DNA from: Roseinatronobacter monicus
Lineage (GTDB): Bacteria; Pseudomonadota; Alphaproteobacteria; Rhodobacterales; Rhodobacteraceae
Direction: 5' to 3'
Length of the DNA stretch: 64,000 nucleotides
NCBI RefSeq assembly: GCF_006716865.1
Contig: NZ_VFPT01000001.1
Span: 3,708,824 to 3,772,823 of the forward strand
The notes beneath the pieces were generated by a model. It did not search any database. It was given only the letters and a program-made list of their open reading frames with translations, and was not told the origin of the DNA. Below, in pieces: positions 55,258 to 64,000 of this stretch. The number at the start of each line of letters is the position of its first letter. Positions within the stretch are counted from its first letter, which is position 1. The translations under genes were made by a program, and so were the position numbers.

Positions 55258-55287
55258 AAAACAGGGGCCGAAACCGGCCCCTGTTTT
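55258..55287. terminator. Bidirectional terminator between the acidic protein gene and infB
   Basis: A 13 bp perfect stem, AAAACAGGGGCCG (55258-55270) with CGGCCCCTGTTTT (55275-55287), has loop AAAC. The A and T runs make it work on both strands. It lies 21 bp past the infB stop. Confidence 0.9.
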
Positions 55288-55308
55288 CTATTTGTGTAAG
55301 ATTGTGTC

Positions 55309-57822
55309 TCAGGTAAGCGTGCGCTCGATTTCCTCGCGCTCGAATATCTCGATGACATCCTTGGGGCGCACATCTTCGTAATTCTCGAAGGCCATGCCGC
55401 ATTCCTGACCTGATTGCACTTCCTTAACCTCGTCCTTGAAGCGCTTGAGGGTCTTGAGCGTGCCTTCGTGGATAACCACGTTGTCGCGCAGCAGGCGGAC
55501 GCCCGCAGACCGACGCGCCACACCTTCGGTGACCAGACAGCCAGCAACCTTGCCAACATTCGATACTTTGAAGACTTCGCGGATTTCAGCGTAGCCGATA
55601 AAGGTTTCGCGCACTTCAGCCGACAGTAGCCCAGAGGCCGCCGCTTTGATATCGTCAACCAGATCATAAATGATCGAGTAATAGCGCAGCTCGACCCCTT
55701 TCTGGTTGGCTGAACTGCGGGCCGACGAGTTTGCGCGGACATTGAAGCCGATAATCGGCGCGCCTGATGCCTCGGCAAGGCCGACATCTGTGTCGGTGAT
55801 TGCGCCCACACCATAATGCAGAACCCGCACGCGCACTTCGTCGTTGCCGATCTTTTCGAGCGCCTGAACAATGGCTTCGGCAGACCCCTGAACATCGGCT
55901 TTCACCAGAACAGGCAGTTCTGCGACATCCTGATCGGCCTTGGCCTTGGCCATAAGCTGTTCCAGTGTTGTCGCAGCGCCTGCGGCGGCACGTTTGTCCT
56001 TGGCGGCTGCTTTGCGGTACTCCGCAATCTCGCGGGCCTGACCCTCGGTTTCGACCACGTTCAGCACGTCGCCTGCCTCGGGTGTGCCGTTCAGGCCCAA
56101 AACCTCGACCGGGACAGAGGGGCCAGCTTCTTTGATCCGCTCGCTCTTGTCGTTAATCAGCGCACGGACCTTGCCCCATTGTTCGCCGACGACAAAGATA
56201 TCGCCCTGACGCAATGTGCCGTTCTGTACCAGAACCGTTGCCACCGGACCGCGCCCGACATCAAGTTGCGCTTCGATCACTGCACCCATTGCAGCGCGAT
56301 CTGGGTTGGCATGAAGTTCTAGGATTTCAGCCTGAAGGGCGATTGCCTCCAGCAATGTGTCCAGCCCTTCACCCGTTATGGCCGAAACCTCTACATCCTG
56401 AACATCGCCGGACATCGCCTCGACCACAACTTCATGTTGCAGCAATTCGGTCCGCACCTTGTTCGGCTCGGCAGAGGGTTTGTCGCATTTGTTGATCGCA
56501 ACGATCATAGGCACTTTGGCGGCCTTGGCGTGATTGATCGCCTCGATCGTCTGCGGCATGACCGAGTCGTCGGCGGCAACAACCAGCACGACAATATCGG
56601 TGACATTGGCACCGCGCGACCGCATGCTGGTAAAGGCCGCGTGACCCGGCGTGTCGAGGAAAGACAGGATCGCGCCGCTCTCGGTTTTGACCTGATAGGC
56701 CCCGATATGCTGCGTGATACCGCCCGCTTCGCCTGAAACCACACTGGTTTTGCGGATCGCGTCCAGAAGCGAGGTCTTGCCGTGGTCGACATGGCCCATG
56801 ATCGTGATGATCGGCGGACGCGGATGCAGATTTTCAGGGATGTCATCTGTTTGGGTGATGACCTGCTCGACGTCAGCATCCGAAACGCGTACGACTTTGT
56901 GGCCAAATTCCTCGATTACCAATTCAGCGGTGTCTGCATCGATGGTCTGGTTCATGGTGGCCATGACGCCCATTTTCATCAATGATTTGACCACATCGGC
57001 GGCACGTTCTGCCATGCGGTTTGCCAATTCCTGCACCACGATGGTTTCAGGCAGTTGCACATCGCGCACGACTTTTTCACGCGATTGGGTCTGGCCCATT
57101 GCTTTCTGGCGCGCGCGTTCCTGCTTGCGCTTCATCGCGGCCATAGACCGTTGGCGGCCACCATCGCCGGATAGCGCGTCTTTGAGGGTCAGCTTGCCTG
57201 CGCGGCGACCGCCAGCATCATCACGCGGTTTCGCACGTGTTGCGCGGTCGTCTTCGCTACGCTTGACCGTTTTGCGGGCATCTTGCGGCGCTCCGGCTGG
57301 GCGTGCGCGCTCGGACAAAGGTGCCGCTGTGGCGGTGGGCGCGGCTGGCACCTCGTCTTCCTGTGCCTTGCGCGCAGTTTTTTCTGCCTTGGCATCCGCC
57401 GCAACTTTTGCGCGGGCCTCTTCTTGTTCTTTGGCGCGCAGGGCTTCTTCACGCTCGCGCTCTTCGCGCTCGCGTGCTTCTGCCTCGTCGCGGCGACGCT
57501 GACGATCTTCTTCGCGGGCACGCTCTTCAGCGTCGCGAATGGCGGCGTCCTTCGTCTCGCGCGCCTTGGCGGCGGCAAGCGCTTTCAGACGACGCTCCAT
57601 TTCGACGTCGCTAATCCCGGCGGGGCGGCGCGAGGGGTCAGATTGCGTCGGAACCTTGTTTTGGGTTCCAGATGCCTGCTGAGTGCCCGGCTTCGGGACC
57701 ACCACGCGTTTACGTTTTTTCTCGACCACCACAGATTTGGTGCGCCCATGACTGAAGCTTTGCTTCACATGGCCGCCTTTGCCGCCTAGTCCGAGTGTTT
57801 TCTTTCCGTCTGTATCGCTCAT
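55309..57822 (-). CDS. infB: Translation initiation factor IF-2
   Basis: 837 residues. A long charged N-terminal region with coiled coil ([20 protein letters not shown]..., about 75-155) is followed by the G domain with GHVDHGKT at 343-350, DTPGH, and NKCDKP, then domains II and III and the C-terminal fMet-tRNA-binding domain ending [13 protein letters not shown]-2 brings initiator tRNA to the ribosome. It is last in rimP-nusA-ylxR-infB, with its start overlapping the ylxR stop by 4 bp. Confidence 0.98.
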   Translation of the reverse strand: MSDTDGKKTLGLGGKGGHVKQSFSHGRTKSVVVEKKRKRVVVPKPGTQQASGTQNKVPTQSDPSRRPAGISDVEMERRLKALAAAKARETKDAAIRDAEERAREEDRQRRRDEAEAREREEREREEALRAKEQEEARAKVAADAKAEKTARKAQEDEVPAAPTATAAPLSERARPAGAPQDARKTVKRSEDDRATRAKPRDDAGGRRAGKLTLKDALSGDGGRQRSMAAMKRKQERARQKAMGQTQSREKVVRDVQLPETIVVQELANRMAERAADVVKSLMKMGVMATMNQTIDADTAELVIEEFGHKVVRVSDADVEQVITQTDDIPENLHPRPPIITIMGHVDHGKTSLLDAIRKTSVVSGEAGGITQHIGAYQVKTESGAILSFLDTPGHAAFTSMRSRGANVTDIVVLVVAADDSVMPQTIEAINHAKAAKVPMIVAINKCDKPSAEPNKVRTELLQHEVVVEAMSGDVQDVEVSAITGEGLDTLLEAIALQAEILELHANPDRAAMGAVIEAQLDVGRGPVATVLVQNGTLRQGDIFVVGEQWGKVRALINDKSERIKEAGPSVPVEVLGLNGTPEAGDVLNVVETEGQAREIAEYRKAAAKDKRAAAGAATTLEQLMAKAKADQDVAELPVLVKADVQGSAEAIVQALEKIGNDEVRVRVLHYGVGAITDTDVGLAEASGAPIIGFNVRANSSARSSANQKGVELRYYSIIYDLVDDIKAAASGLLSAEVRETFIGYAEIREVFKVSNVGKVAGCLVTEGVARRSAGVRLLRDNVVIHEGTLKTLKRFKDEVKEVQSGQECGMAFENYEDVRPKDVIEIFEREEIERTLT

Positions 57823-58451
57823 GCGTCCGTCTTATCCTCTCCGGCGGCGTATCCGCCGATACCTGTGCGCAAACCTTTCAGTCTTGCCGCTTCCTGTACA
57901 ACAGCTTGACTGAGTCCACCAGCACGAAGCGAGGCATGTATCACATGTTCCCGCCCAAATGCCAAACCTAATTCCTGCGCGCTTAGCCAGCCGATATAGC
58001 TGTCAGGGCCATCCGGTGGGCGCAGTTTCGTTTTTCCGCGTGTCGAGCCGTCATGTGCCTGTATCAGAATGGCCATTTCACCCTTTAGGGCAAGATCACG
58101 ACATTTTTCATACCCGCCCAGTGCCAACCCGCTTTTGCGCGCCAGCGAAATCAGATCAATCACGCGGCGCAATAACAACGCCTCGACCATGTCCGCCAAG
58201 TTCTCGGGGACGGATACGGCCTGACGCGCGGCGCGGGCAAAGGCTTTCTTTTTCTCTGCCTGCTCCAGTGACGCGCGATCCGAGCTGACCCAGATCCCGC
58301 GCCCCGGCAATTTAGCTGCCAGATCCGGCACAATCTGCGCATCTGGCCCGACAACAAAGCGGATCAGCGCGCGTGTATCCCCGGATTCCCCGGACACGAT
58401 ACAGCGCCGCTCTGGCCCGTCCTTGGTGTCGTTCTTGCCTCCGCGCGTCAT
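57819..58451 (-). CDS. RNA-binding protein, YlxR (DUF448) + L7Ae-like
   Basis: 210 residues. The first 90 residues are a YlxR domain ([52 protein letters not shown]), a nucleic-acid-binding fold always placed between nusA and infB. The rest resembles an L7Ae / YbxF-like domain ([40 protein letters not shown]). YlxR in Firmicutes has been linked to RNase P regulation; the alphaproteobacterial two-domain form is less studied. It is 17 bp after nusA. Confidence 0.92.
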   Translation of the reverse strand: MTRGGKNDTKDGPERRCIVSGESGDTRALIRFVVGPDAQIVPDLAAKLPGRGIWVSSDRASLEQAEKKKAFARAARQAVSVPENLADMVEALLLRRVIDLISLARKSGLALGGYEKCRDLALKGEMAILIQAHDGSTRGKTKLRPPDGPDSYIGWLSAQELGLAFGREHVIHASLRAGGLSQAVVQEAARLKGLRTGIGGYAAGEDKTDA

Positions 58452-58468
58452 GTGCGCCTCCGCGCCGC

Positions 58469-60103
58469 TCAGTGCGGTTCACCCTCAAGGGCGTCTTCTT
58501 CCGATATTGCGTCCTCGGCTTCGTCCTCTGCGTCTGGTTCCAGCTCGCTCGGGTCGACCCAGCCCAGCATGACACGTGCGGTCATGACCAGATGCTGCGC
58601 CTCTTCAAGGCTCATGTCGAAGCTTTCCAACAGCCCCTCATCCTTGACGCGCGCACCGTCCACTGTGGTCCAGCCGCCCGCAAGTTCCCAGTCGGCGCAG
58701 GTGGCGAAGTCTTCCAGCGTCTTGATGCCGTCTTTCGCCAAGGCTTCGACCATTTGTGGCGTCAGCCCCTCAAACTCGATCAGGCTGTCTTCGACGCCGA
58801 GGGCGCGTGCGCTCTCCAGTGCCGCTGCGGCGACCGCTTCCAGCCGTTCGCGCGCACGGGTTTGCAGTTCCAGTGCGGTTTCTTCATCGAACCCGTCGAT
58901 CGTCAGCAATTCTTCCAGATCGACATAGGCCACTTCTTCAAGCGAGGTGAACTCTTCCGCGACCAGAAGTTGTGCCATCATCTCGTCGATGTCCAACTCG
59001 TCGATGAACAGCTTGGTGCGCAGGGCAAATTCGGCCTGACGGCGTGCCGATTCTTCGGATTCGGTCAGAATGTCGATGTCCAGACCTGTCAATTGGCTGG
59101 CCAGACGGACGTTTTGCCCGCGCCGGCCAATCGCCAGCGACAGTTGCTCATCAGGCACGACAACTTCGATCTTGCCTGCCTCTTCGTCGATCACAACCTT
59201 GCTGACTTCGGCAGGTTGCAGCGCGTTGACAAGGAATGTCGCCTGATCTTCGGTCCACGGGATGATGTCGATTTTCTCGCCCTGAAGTTCGTTGACCACA
59301 GCCTGAACCCGGCTGCCGCGCATACCGACGCAAGCGCCGACCGGGTCGATGCCCGAATCGTAGGAAATCACACCGATCTTGGCGCGTGAGCCAGGGTCGC
59401 GGGCAACGGCCTTGATCTCGATGATGCCATCATAGATTTCAGGCACTTCCATCTTGAACAACTCGGCCATAAATTCCGGCGCTGTGCGCGACAGGAAAAT
59501 CTGCGGCCCGCGTGCTTCGCGGCGTACATCCTTGACATAGCAACGGATGCGGTCGCCATTGCGGTAGCTTTCGCGCCCGATCTTCTCATTGCGGCGCAGC
59601 ACAGCTTCGCCACGGCCAACATCAACGATGATATTGCCATATTCCTCGCGCTTGACCACACCATTCAGGATGGTGCCTGCGCGATCTTTGAATTCTTCGT
59701 ACTGGCGGTCGCGCTCTGCTTCGCGGACGCGTTGCAGGATCACCTGTTTGGCGGATTGCGCTGCAATCCGGCCCAGTTCGACGGGCGGCACGCGGTCGAT
59801 AATCTCATCACCCAGTTTCGGGTCGTCCAGATAGGGCTTGGCCTGCTCGACAGTCAGTTGTGCGTGGTAGTTTTCCAGCTCTTCTTCGTCGACAACTGTG
59901 CGCACGCGGGTAAATGCGGCGACACCTGTTTTGCGGTCGATGTTGACGCGGATGTCCATATCGGCCCCGTAGCGTGACTTGGCCGCGCGTGCGAGACTGT
60001 CTTCCATCGCCTGAATGACCAGCTCGGGGTCAATCATTTTCTCGCGGGCGACGGCCTCGGCGGTTTGCAGCAGTTCAAGCTGGTTGGCAGAGGTGATTGC
60101 CAT
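58469..60103 (-). CDS. nusA: Transcription termination/antitermination protein NusA
   Basis: 544 residues. An N-terminal RNA-polymerase-binding domain (LLQTAEAVAREKMIDPELVIQAMEDSLARAAKSRYG), S1 domain (GVVKREEYGNIIVDVGRGEAVLRRNE), KH domains (VGACVGMRGSRVQAVVNELQGEKIDIIPW; LAIGRRGQNVRLASQLTG) and two acidic C-terminal repeats are seen. It modulates pausing and termination. It starts 3 bp after rimP ends and leads into ylxR. Confidence 0.98.
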   Translation of the reverse strand: MAITSANQLELLQTAEAVAREKMIDPELVIQAMEDSLARAAKSRYGADMDIRVNIDRKTGVAAFTRVRTVVDEEELENYHAQLTVEQAKPYLDDPKLGDEIIDRVPPVELGRIAAQSAKQVILQRVREAERDRQYEEFKDRAGTILNGVVKREEYGNIIVDVGRGEAVLRRNEKIGRESYRNGDRIRCYVKDVRREARGPQIFLSRTAPEFMAELFKMEVPEIYDGIIEIKAVARDPGSRAKIGVISYDSGIDPVGACVGMRGSRVQAVVNELQGEKIDIIPWTEDQATFLVNALQPAEVSKVVIDEEAGKIEVVVPDEQLSLAIGRRGQNVRLASQLTGLDIDILTESEESARRQAEFALRTKLFIDELDIDEMMAQLLVAEEFTSLEEVAYVDLEELLTIDGFDEETALELQTRARERLEAVAAAALESARALGVEDSLIEFEGLTPQMVEALAKDGIKTLEDFATCADWELAGGWTTVDGARVKDEGLLESFDMSLEEAQHLVMTARVMLGWVDPSELEPDAEDEAEDAISEEDALEGEPH

Positions 60104-60106
60104 GTG

Positions 60107-60712
60107 TCAGTCCTCCTGGTGGGGCGCATCCTGTGCGTCCGCTTCGTTGTCGTCTTCAATCTCGTCAAACTGGCTTTCGTCAAACGCACCGCTTTCCTTG
60201 CGGGCGCGCAGCATTTCGGCGATCAGCTCGTCGGTCAGAATCAGTTTCGCTTCTGACAGCCACTCGAATTGCAGTCCAATCGTGATTGGCTCGCCATTCT
60301 CTTCGATCTCGATCAGGACTTCATCGCCCTCGACCCCTGCCAGCATCCCGCGAAAACGGCGGCGCCCGTCAATCAGCTCTGTCGTTTCCAGCCGCGCCTC
60401 ATACCCGTTCCATGCGGCAAAGTCCTTCAGCCGCGTAAGGGGCCGGTCAATGCCGGGGCTGGACACTTCGAGAGTATACGCGTCATCAAGCGGGTCTTCA
60501 ACATCCAGCGCAGCCGAAACGGCTGTGGAAATCGCGGCGCAATCGGCAACCTCGATCCCGCCATCGGGGCGGTCTGCCATAATCTGCAAGGTGCGTGTCT
60601 TGCCGGCCATCAGCCGCAAACGCACCAATTCAAACCCCAGCGCTTCGATCACCGGGGTGACGATTGTGGCGAGGCGCTGATCTAACGATGTCTTGGCGAT
60701 AAGATCGCTCAT
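60107..60712 (-). CDS. rimP: Ribosome maturation factor RimP
   Basis: 201 residues, on the long side because of an acidic tail ([22 protein letters not shown]). Family sequence: [78 protein letters not shown]. It is needed for maturation of the 30S subunit. It is first in the nusA-infB operon, with a terminator from the upstream gene just ahead, so its promoter must be within about 30 bp or overlap that hairpin. Confidence 0.96.
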   Translation of the reverse strand: MSDLIAKTSLDQRLATIVTPVIEALGFELVRLRLMAGKTRTLQIMADRPDGGIEVADCAAISTAVSAALDVEDPLDDAYTLEVSSPGIDRPLTRLKDFAAWNGYEARLETTELIDGRRRFRGMLAGVEGDEVLIEIEENGEPITIGLQFEWLSEAKLILTDELIAEMLRARKESGAFDESQFDEIEDDNEADAQDAPHQED

Positions 60713-60743
60713 TGTTGCCCCTTTCTCGGGCCAAACACAAAAA

Positions 60744-60762
60744 AACGGGCGCGCGGCCCGTT
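60744..60762 (-). terminator. Terminator between prolyl iminopeptidase gene and rimP
   Basis: AACGGGC (60744-60750) pairs with GCCCGTT (60756-60762) over a 5-base loop. On the minus strand seven T follow, about 88 bp past the iminopeptidase stop and 32 bp before the rimP start. Confidence 0.85.
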
Positions 60763-60849
60763 ACGAATTCCGGTGGAGCCTGAGTAACAAGCGCCGCTAT
60801 TAATCAGCGATATAGGCAAGTCCTAGACGGAATGCAAGCGTGCTGTTTT

Positions 60850-61842
60850 CTACAGTTTCAGCCGGTGCCCTTCGTGGCGCAAATGGTTCATCACCCGCAG
60901 CAGTTCCGCGCTGATGCCCGGCTCTGACAGAGCGTGTCCTGCAACCGGAACCATCTCCAGACGCGAGCGCCCCCATGCGGAATGCAGCGCCCACGCAGTG
61001 TGCGGCGGGCAGATCATATCATAACGGCCCTGAACGATGGTGCCGGGCACGTCTTGTATGCGGTGCAGCCCCCGCATGAGCGCGCCATCTTCGCCAAGAA
61101 AGCAGCCATTGGCAAAATAGTGGTTCTCCAGCCGGGCAAAGGCGCGGGCATAATCGCTGGGCGCGTCGCCTACACCTAAGCCCCGCGTCTCGATCGAGGC
61201 CAGTGCATTTTCCCAGCGGGTCCAACTGCGGGCGAATCGGTTTTCTTCATGGATATTTCCGCTGAACAGCCGTCTGGAATAGGCGGCAATCAGATCGCCA
61301 TGTTCATCTTCGGGCACGGGCCGGATGAACTGCGCCCAGATTTCAGGAAAGAACCGCGCAGCACCGCCCCCGTAAAACCAGTCGAGTTCGGACTGTGTGC
61401 CCAGAAACACACCCCGCAGCACCAGATAAGCTGCGCGATCCGGATGCGCCTGCGCATAGGCCAATGCAAGCGTCGCGCCCCAACTGCCGCCAAACACCAT
61501 CCAGCGTGCGATGCCCAAGGTTTCACGAATCAGTTCGATATCGGCGATCAGATGCTGTGTTGTATTGGCCGTCACTGTTGCCGCGGGTTTCGAGCGCCCG
61601 CACCCCCGCTGGTCAAACAGGATAACGCGATATGTGGCCGGGTCGAAAAAACGCCGCATTGTCGGGCTGCACCCGCCGCCGGGGCCGCCGTGCAAAACAA
61701 CGACGGGAATGCCATTGGGGTGCCCAGACTGTTCGACATAGACGCGGTGCCCGTCCCCTACGTCCAGAAGACGCTGGTCGAACGGGTCGCAAATCGGATA
61801 AAGCGCCGATGCTGTGGTGTCATGTCCTGCAGACTTGTCCAT
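60850..61842 (-). CDS. pip: Prolyl iminopeptidase
   Basis: 330 residues from the ATG at 61842 (a GTG at 61851 adds three). An alpha/beta-hydrolase of the S33 family that removes N-terminal proline: [21 protein letters not shown] (oxyanion), [12 protein letters not shown], the nucleophile in [16 protein letters not shown], the acid in GRYDMICPP and the His in [10 protein letters not shown]. It is a cytoplasmic enzyme. It is divergent from ubiG, with 66 bp between. Confidence 0.95.
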   Translation of the reverse strand: MDKSAGHDTTASALYPICDPFDQRLLDVGDGHRVYVEQSGHPNGIPVVVLHGGPGGGCSPTMRRFFDPATYRVILFDQRGCGRSKPAATVTANTTQHLIADIELIRETLGIARWMVFGGSWGATLALAYAQAHPDRAAYLVLRGVFLGTQSELDWFYGGGAARFFPEIWAQFIRPVPEDEHGDLIAAYSRRLFSGNIHEENRFARSWTRWENALASIETRGLGVGDAPSDYARAFARLENHYFANGCFLGEDGALMRGLHRIQDVPGTIVQGRYDMICPPHTAWALHSAWGRSRLEMVPVAGHALSEPGISAELLRVMNHLRHEGHRLKL

Positions 61843-61908
61843 ATGAAACACTATATAGTGAGAAACGCGGGCCTGCCATGGGCATGTCGCGAAAAAGCCG
61901 GAGGAAGC

Positions 61909-62655
61909 ATGAGCGTGTCAACAATCGACCCCAGTGAAATTGCCAAATTCGAGGCGATGGCCGCCGAGTGGTGGGACCCGCATGGCAAGTTCAAGCCCCT
62001 GCATATGCTGAACCCGTGTCGCCTTGATTACATCACTGGCCAGATCGCAGCGGAGTTTGACCGCGATCTGGCAGGGCCGTCGCCTTTTGCGGGCCTGCGC
62101 GTGCTGGATATCGGCTGCGGCGGCGGGTTGTTGTCAGAGCCGATGGCGCGGCTGGGCGCGGATGTGGTCGGCGCAGATGCGGCAGAGCGCAATATTCCCG
62201 TCGCCCGCCTGCATGCCGAGCAAGAGGGGCTGGAGATTGACTACCGGCACACGACCGCCGAAGACATGGCCGCAGCAGGCGAGCAATTTGATGTGGTGTT
62301 GAATATGGAAGTGGTCGAGCATGTCGCCGATCTTTTGGCCTATCTGACCGCCTGTCAGCGTTTGCTGAAACCGGGCGGGCTGATGATCTGCTCGACCCTG
62401 AACCGCAATCCGAAAAGCTACGTCATGGCTATAATCGGGGCGGAATATGTCATGCGCTGGTTGCCAAAGGGCACACATGACTGGTCGAAATTCATCACGC
62501 CGGATGAGCTGTACGGTTTGCTGCGCAACGCGGGGCTGGAGCCAGTGGACCGTAAGGGGTTTGTCTTTAACAAGCTGACATGGGGTTGGTCCCTGTCGGA
62601 GCGGGATATGTCGGTGAATTACGTTACCGCTTCGGTCAAGCGGTCACAGTGGTGA
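61909..62655 (+). CDS. ubiG: 3-demethylubiquinone O-methyltransferase UbiG
   Basis: 248 residues from the ATG at 61909, preceded by CCGGAGGAA. It carries out both O-methylations in ubiquinone synthesis. Motifs: [33 protein letters not shown], the SAM site [34 protein letters not shown] and the ending [19 protein letters not shown]. The frame is open far upstream antisense to pip, but that part is not UbiG. The third ubi gene of the window after ubiE and ubiB. Confidence 0.97.
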   Translation: MSVSTIDPSEIAKFEAMAAEWWDPHGKFKPLHMLNPCRLDYITGQIAAEFDRDLAGPSPFAGLRVLDIGCGGGLLSEPMARLGADVVGADAAERNIPVARLHAEQEGLEIDYRHTTAEDMAAAGEQFDVVLNMEVVEHVADLLAYLTACQRLLKPGGLMICSTLNRNPKSYVMAIIGAEYVMRWLPKGTHDWSKFITPDELYGLLRNAGLEPVDRKGFVFNKLTWGWSLSERDMSVNYVTASVKRSQW

Positions 62656-62658
62656 TTT

Positions 62659-62679
62659 GAGTATTTTTAGCAAGAAAAT
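62659..62679 (-). repeat. Second copy of the intergenic ATTTTCTTGC repeat
   Basis: Read on the minus strand, this 21 bp stretch matches 36909-36929 at 19 positions (ATTTTCTTGCT-AA-AAATACTC). It directly follows the ubiG stop and lacks the GC hairpin of the other copy. Confidence 0.6.
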
Positions 62680-62788
62680 GGGTCTTATACCAAGTCTCGC
62701 GAAATCTGACTCTTCTGAGGGTTTTGGGATTCCCAAATCTATGAAGATCTGACTCAATGGCGTCAGATTTTCTGGGGAGGGCCTCTCT

Positions 62789-63852
62789 ATGGGCGCAGCG
62801 CTCGCGTTACGGACAGACTACGACGGCATGAAGTTGAGAGAACTTGCGCGAAAGACAAAGGATGCCAACCAAGCCCGCAGGCTTTTGGCGCTGGCGGAGA
62901 TCTATGATGGCGGTCGGCGCAGCGATGCTGCTCGGATTGGTGGTGTTGGCCTACAAATTGTCCGTGACTGGGTGGAGCGGTTTAATGCCCGCGGGCCTGA
63001 CGGCTTGATCAACGGCAAAGCTCCTGGTCAGCAGTCTAAGCTTAACGATGAGCAGCGCAGGGCGCTTGCTGCAATTGTTGAGAGCGGTCCGACCTTATCG
63101 GTCCATGGGGTCGTCCGCTGGCGCCTGAGTGATCTGAGGAAATGGATTGCAGACACATTTGGGATTTCACTTCACGAGACGTCGATAAGCCGGGAACTCA
63201 GGGCGCTTGGTTATGTCAAACTCACAGCACGCCCGCGCCATCACGCGCAAGATACAGCCGCACTGGAGGACTTTAAAAAAAAGGGTTTGCAGCCGCAGTA
63301 GCAAAGCTCCGCGCACGGCTCCTGCAAGGCACTGTGATCGAAGTCTGGTTCCAAGATGAAGCGCGTGTCGGCCAGAAAAACAAGATCACGCGCCGATGGG
63401 CGAAGCGCGGTACGCGACCTTCCGCCCCACATGATCAGCGCACGAGTTCAAGCTACATCTTTGGAGCGATTTGCCCAGCCCTCGGGAAAGCTGCAGGTCT
63501 TGTGCTGCCAGCGTGCAATACCGAAGCGATGGCCCTGCATCTTGCTGAAATCTCCCAAACTGTCGCACCCAAAGCACATGGGGCTGTGCTCGTGGATCAA
63601 GCCGCATGGCACATGACTGACAAGCTGGTCATTCCGGACAACATCACCATCATCCCGATCCCCGCAAAATGCCCAGAACTCAATCCAGTCGAAAACATCT
63701 GGCAATTCATGCGAGACAACTGGCTATCAAACCTCATCTTCGAAACCTATGAAGACATCGTAGATCATTGCTGCAAGGCTTGGAACAAATTGGTCAGCAT
63801 GCCCGACACAATCACCTCCATTGGAACCCGCGACTGGGCTCAAGAGTTCTGA
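62789..63852 (+). CDS. IS630 family transposase, probable -1 programmed frameshift
   Basis: Frame A (62789-63301, 170 residues) has the helix-turn-helix half: LRELARKTKDANQARRLLALAEIYDGGRRSDAARIGGVGLQIVRDWVERFNARGPDGL. Frame B (open to 63852) has the DDE catalytic half: the acidic residues in VWFQDEARVGQ, VLVDQAAWH and NPVENIWQFMRDN. Frame A ends in ...DFKKKGLQPQ after an A8 run; shifting back one base at 63277-63283 continues with GFAAAVAKLRARLLQGTVIEVWFQDEA, the normal linker. A GGAGGG ribosome site precedes the ATG. The element looks intact and possibly active. Confidence 0.88.
63277..63283 (+). promoter_or_regulatory. A-AAA-AAG slippery heptamer
   Basis: In frame A the codons read A AAA AAG, the same heptamer that drives -1 slippage in E. 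coli dnaX and several IS elements. It is placed exactly where the catalytic half enters in the -1 frame. Confidence 0.75.
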
Positions 63853-63868
63853 TCAATGCTGATTGGTA

Positions 63869-64000
63869 TTAGCTGTAGGCAATGACCAGAAGTATACTGC
63901 CAAGAATAAGGCGGTAGATCACATAAGGCGTGAAGCTGACCGAGCGCAGCAGCTTCATCATAAACACAAGCGCGGCCCAAGCGGCGAAAAAGGAAATGAA
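63869..64000 (-). CDS. uppP: Undecaprenyl-diphosphate phosphatase, C-terminal part
   Basis: The last 43 residues and stop (TAA at 63869-63871) are in the window; the rest lies to the right. The tail FAAWAALVFMMKLLRSVSFTPYVIYRLILGSILLVIAYS, with SFTPYVIYR, is typical of the UppP / BacA membrane phosphatase that recycles the lipid carrier of peptidoglycan synthesis. The IS630 element abuts its stop codon, so the gene is intact but its native 3' flank is displaced. Confidence 0.85.
   Translation of the reverse strand, partial: FISFFAAWAALVFMMKLLRSVSFTPYVIYRLILGSILLVIAYS

Larger units (their letters stand above)
62690..63866 (+). mobile_element. IS630-family insertion sequence
   Basis: 1177 bp bounded by imperfect inverted ends: CCAAGTCTCGCGAAATCTGACTC on the left and the complement of CCAATCAGCATTGATCAGAACTC on the right, each flanked by TA (62688-62689 and 63867-63868), the TA duplication of this family. 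It carries one transposase in two frames. A subterminal inverted repeat ATCTGAC (62747-62753) / GTCAGAT (62762-62768) lies before the gene. The right TA directly touches the uppP stop codon. Confidence 0.88.

Noticed and set aside
1..64000. CRISPR arrays
   Set aside because: No set of regularly spaced 20-40 bp direct repeats with unique spacers was seen anywhere in the window.

Overview
The window is chromosomal DNA from an alphaproteobacterium, most likely of the family Rhodobacteraceae (order Rhodobacterales). The signs are high GC, the rpsT-dnaA-dnaN-recF block, the rimP-nusA-ylxR-infB block, a GTTC-N7-GTTC type LexA box before dnaE2, a paaG-paaI-paaK-paaR catabolic cluster, and RTX and acidic proteins of the kind seen in this family. 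The calls rest on reading the sequence and on knowledge of the protein families; no database search was run.

Left end (1-7553): one end of an integrated genomic island. It holds the last codons of a DNA methyltransferase-like gene, a Fic protein, a DEAD/DEAH helicase that overlaps a GIY-YIG nuclease gene, a divergent XRE repressor, two small DNA-binding proteins and a tyrosine integrase. The integrase ends 33 bp from the 3' end of tRNA-Arg(UCU), the likely attachment site. The methyltransferase / Fic / helicase / nuclease set looks like an anti-phage or modification-dependent system and is the best candidate here for something not well described. A diverged copy of the helicase 5' end sits just after fic.

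Core genes (7.7-20.6 kb): rpmB, meaB, an Lrp regulator divergent from hppD, then paaG-paaI-paaK-paaR with a PaaR-type operator. Then come rpsO, a frameshifted RTX protein gene, an FKBP isomerase, trmB, and SOS-boxed dnaE2 without imuA or imuB.

Nested mobile elements (20.6-25.5 kb): a gene for a membrane-anchored NYN-domain ribonuclease is split by an IS1634-like element with 18 bp perfect terminal repeats. That element's transposase is itself split by a large serine recombinase element. Removing the outer element and one target duplication restores a 185-codon reading frame exactly.

25.7-43.4 kb: clpB with a possible RpoH promoter; a molybdenum cofactor operon (fdhD-mobA-mobB-moeA fusion, all overlapping) divergent from a DUF2478 gene; a LysR regulator; rsfS-rlmH; leuC and leuD; an unknown membrane protein; an EEP-fold protein; dapA; a lytic transglycosylase; and a LysE exporter.

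43.4-64 kb: recF-dnaN-dnaA-rpsT, an enoyl-CoA hydratase, mutM, ubiE-ubiB, thiamine diphosphokinase, a large acidic protein carrying a perfect 14-copy hexanucleotide repeat, infB-ylxR-nusA-rimP, prolyl iminopeptidase, ubiG, an IS630 element with a probable programmed -1 frameshift, and the 3' end of uppP.
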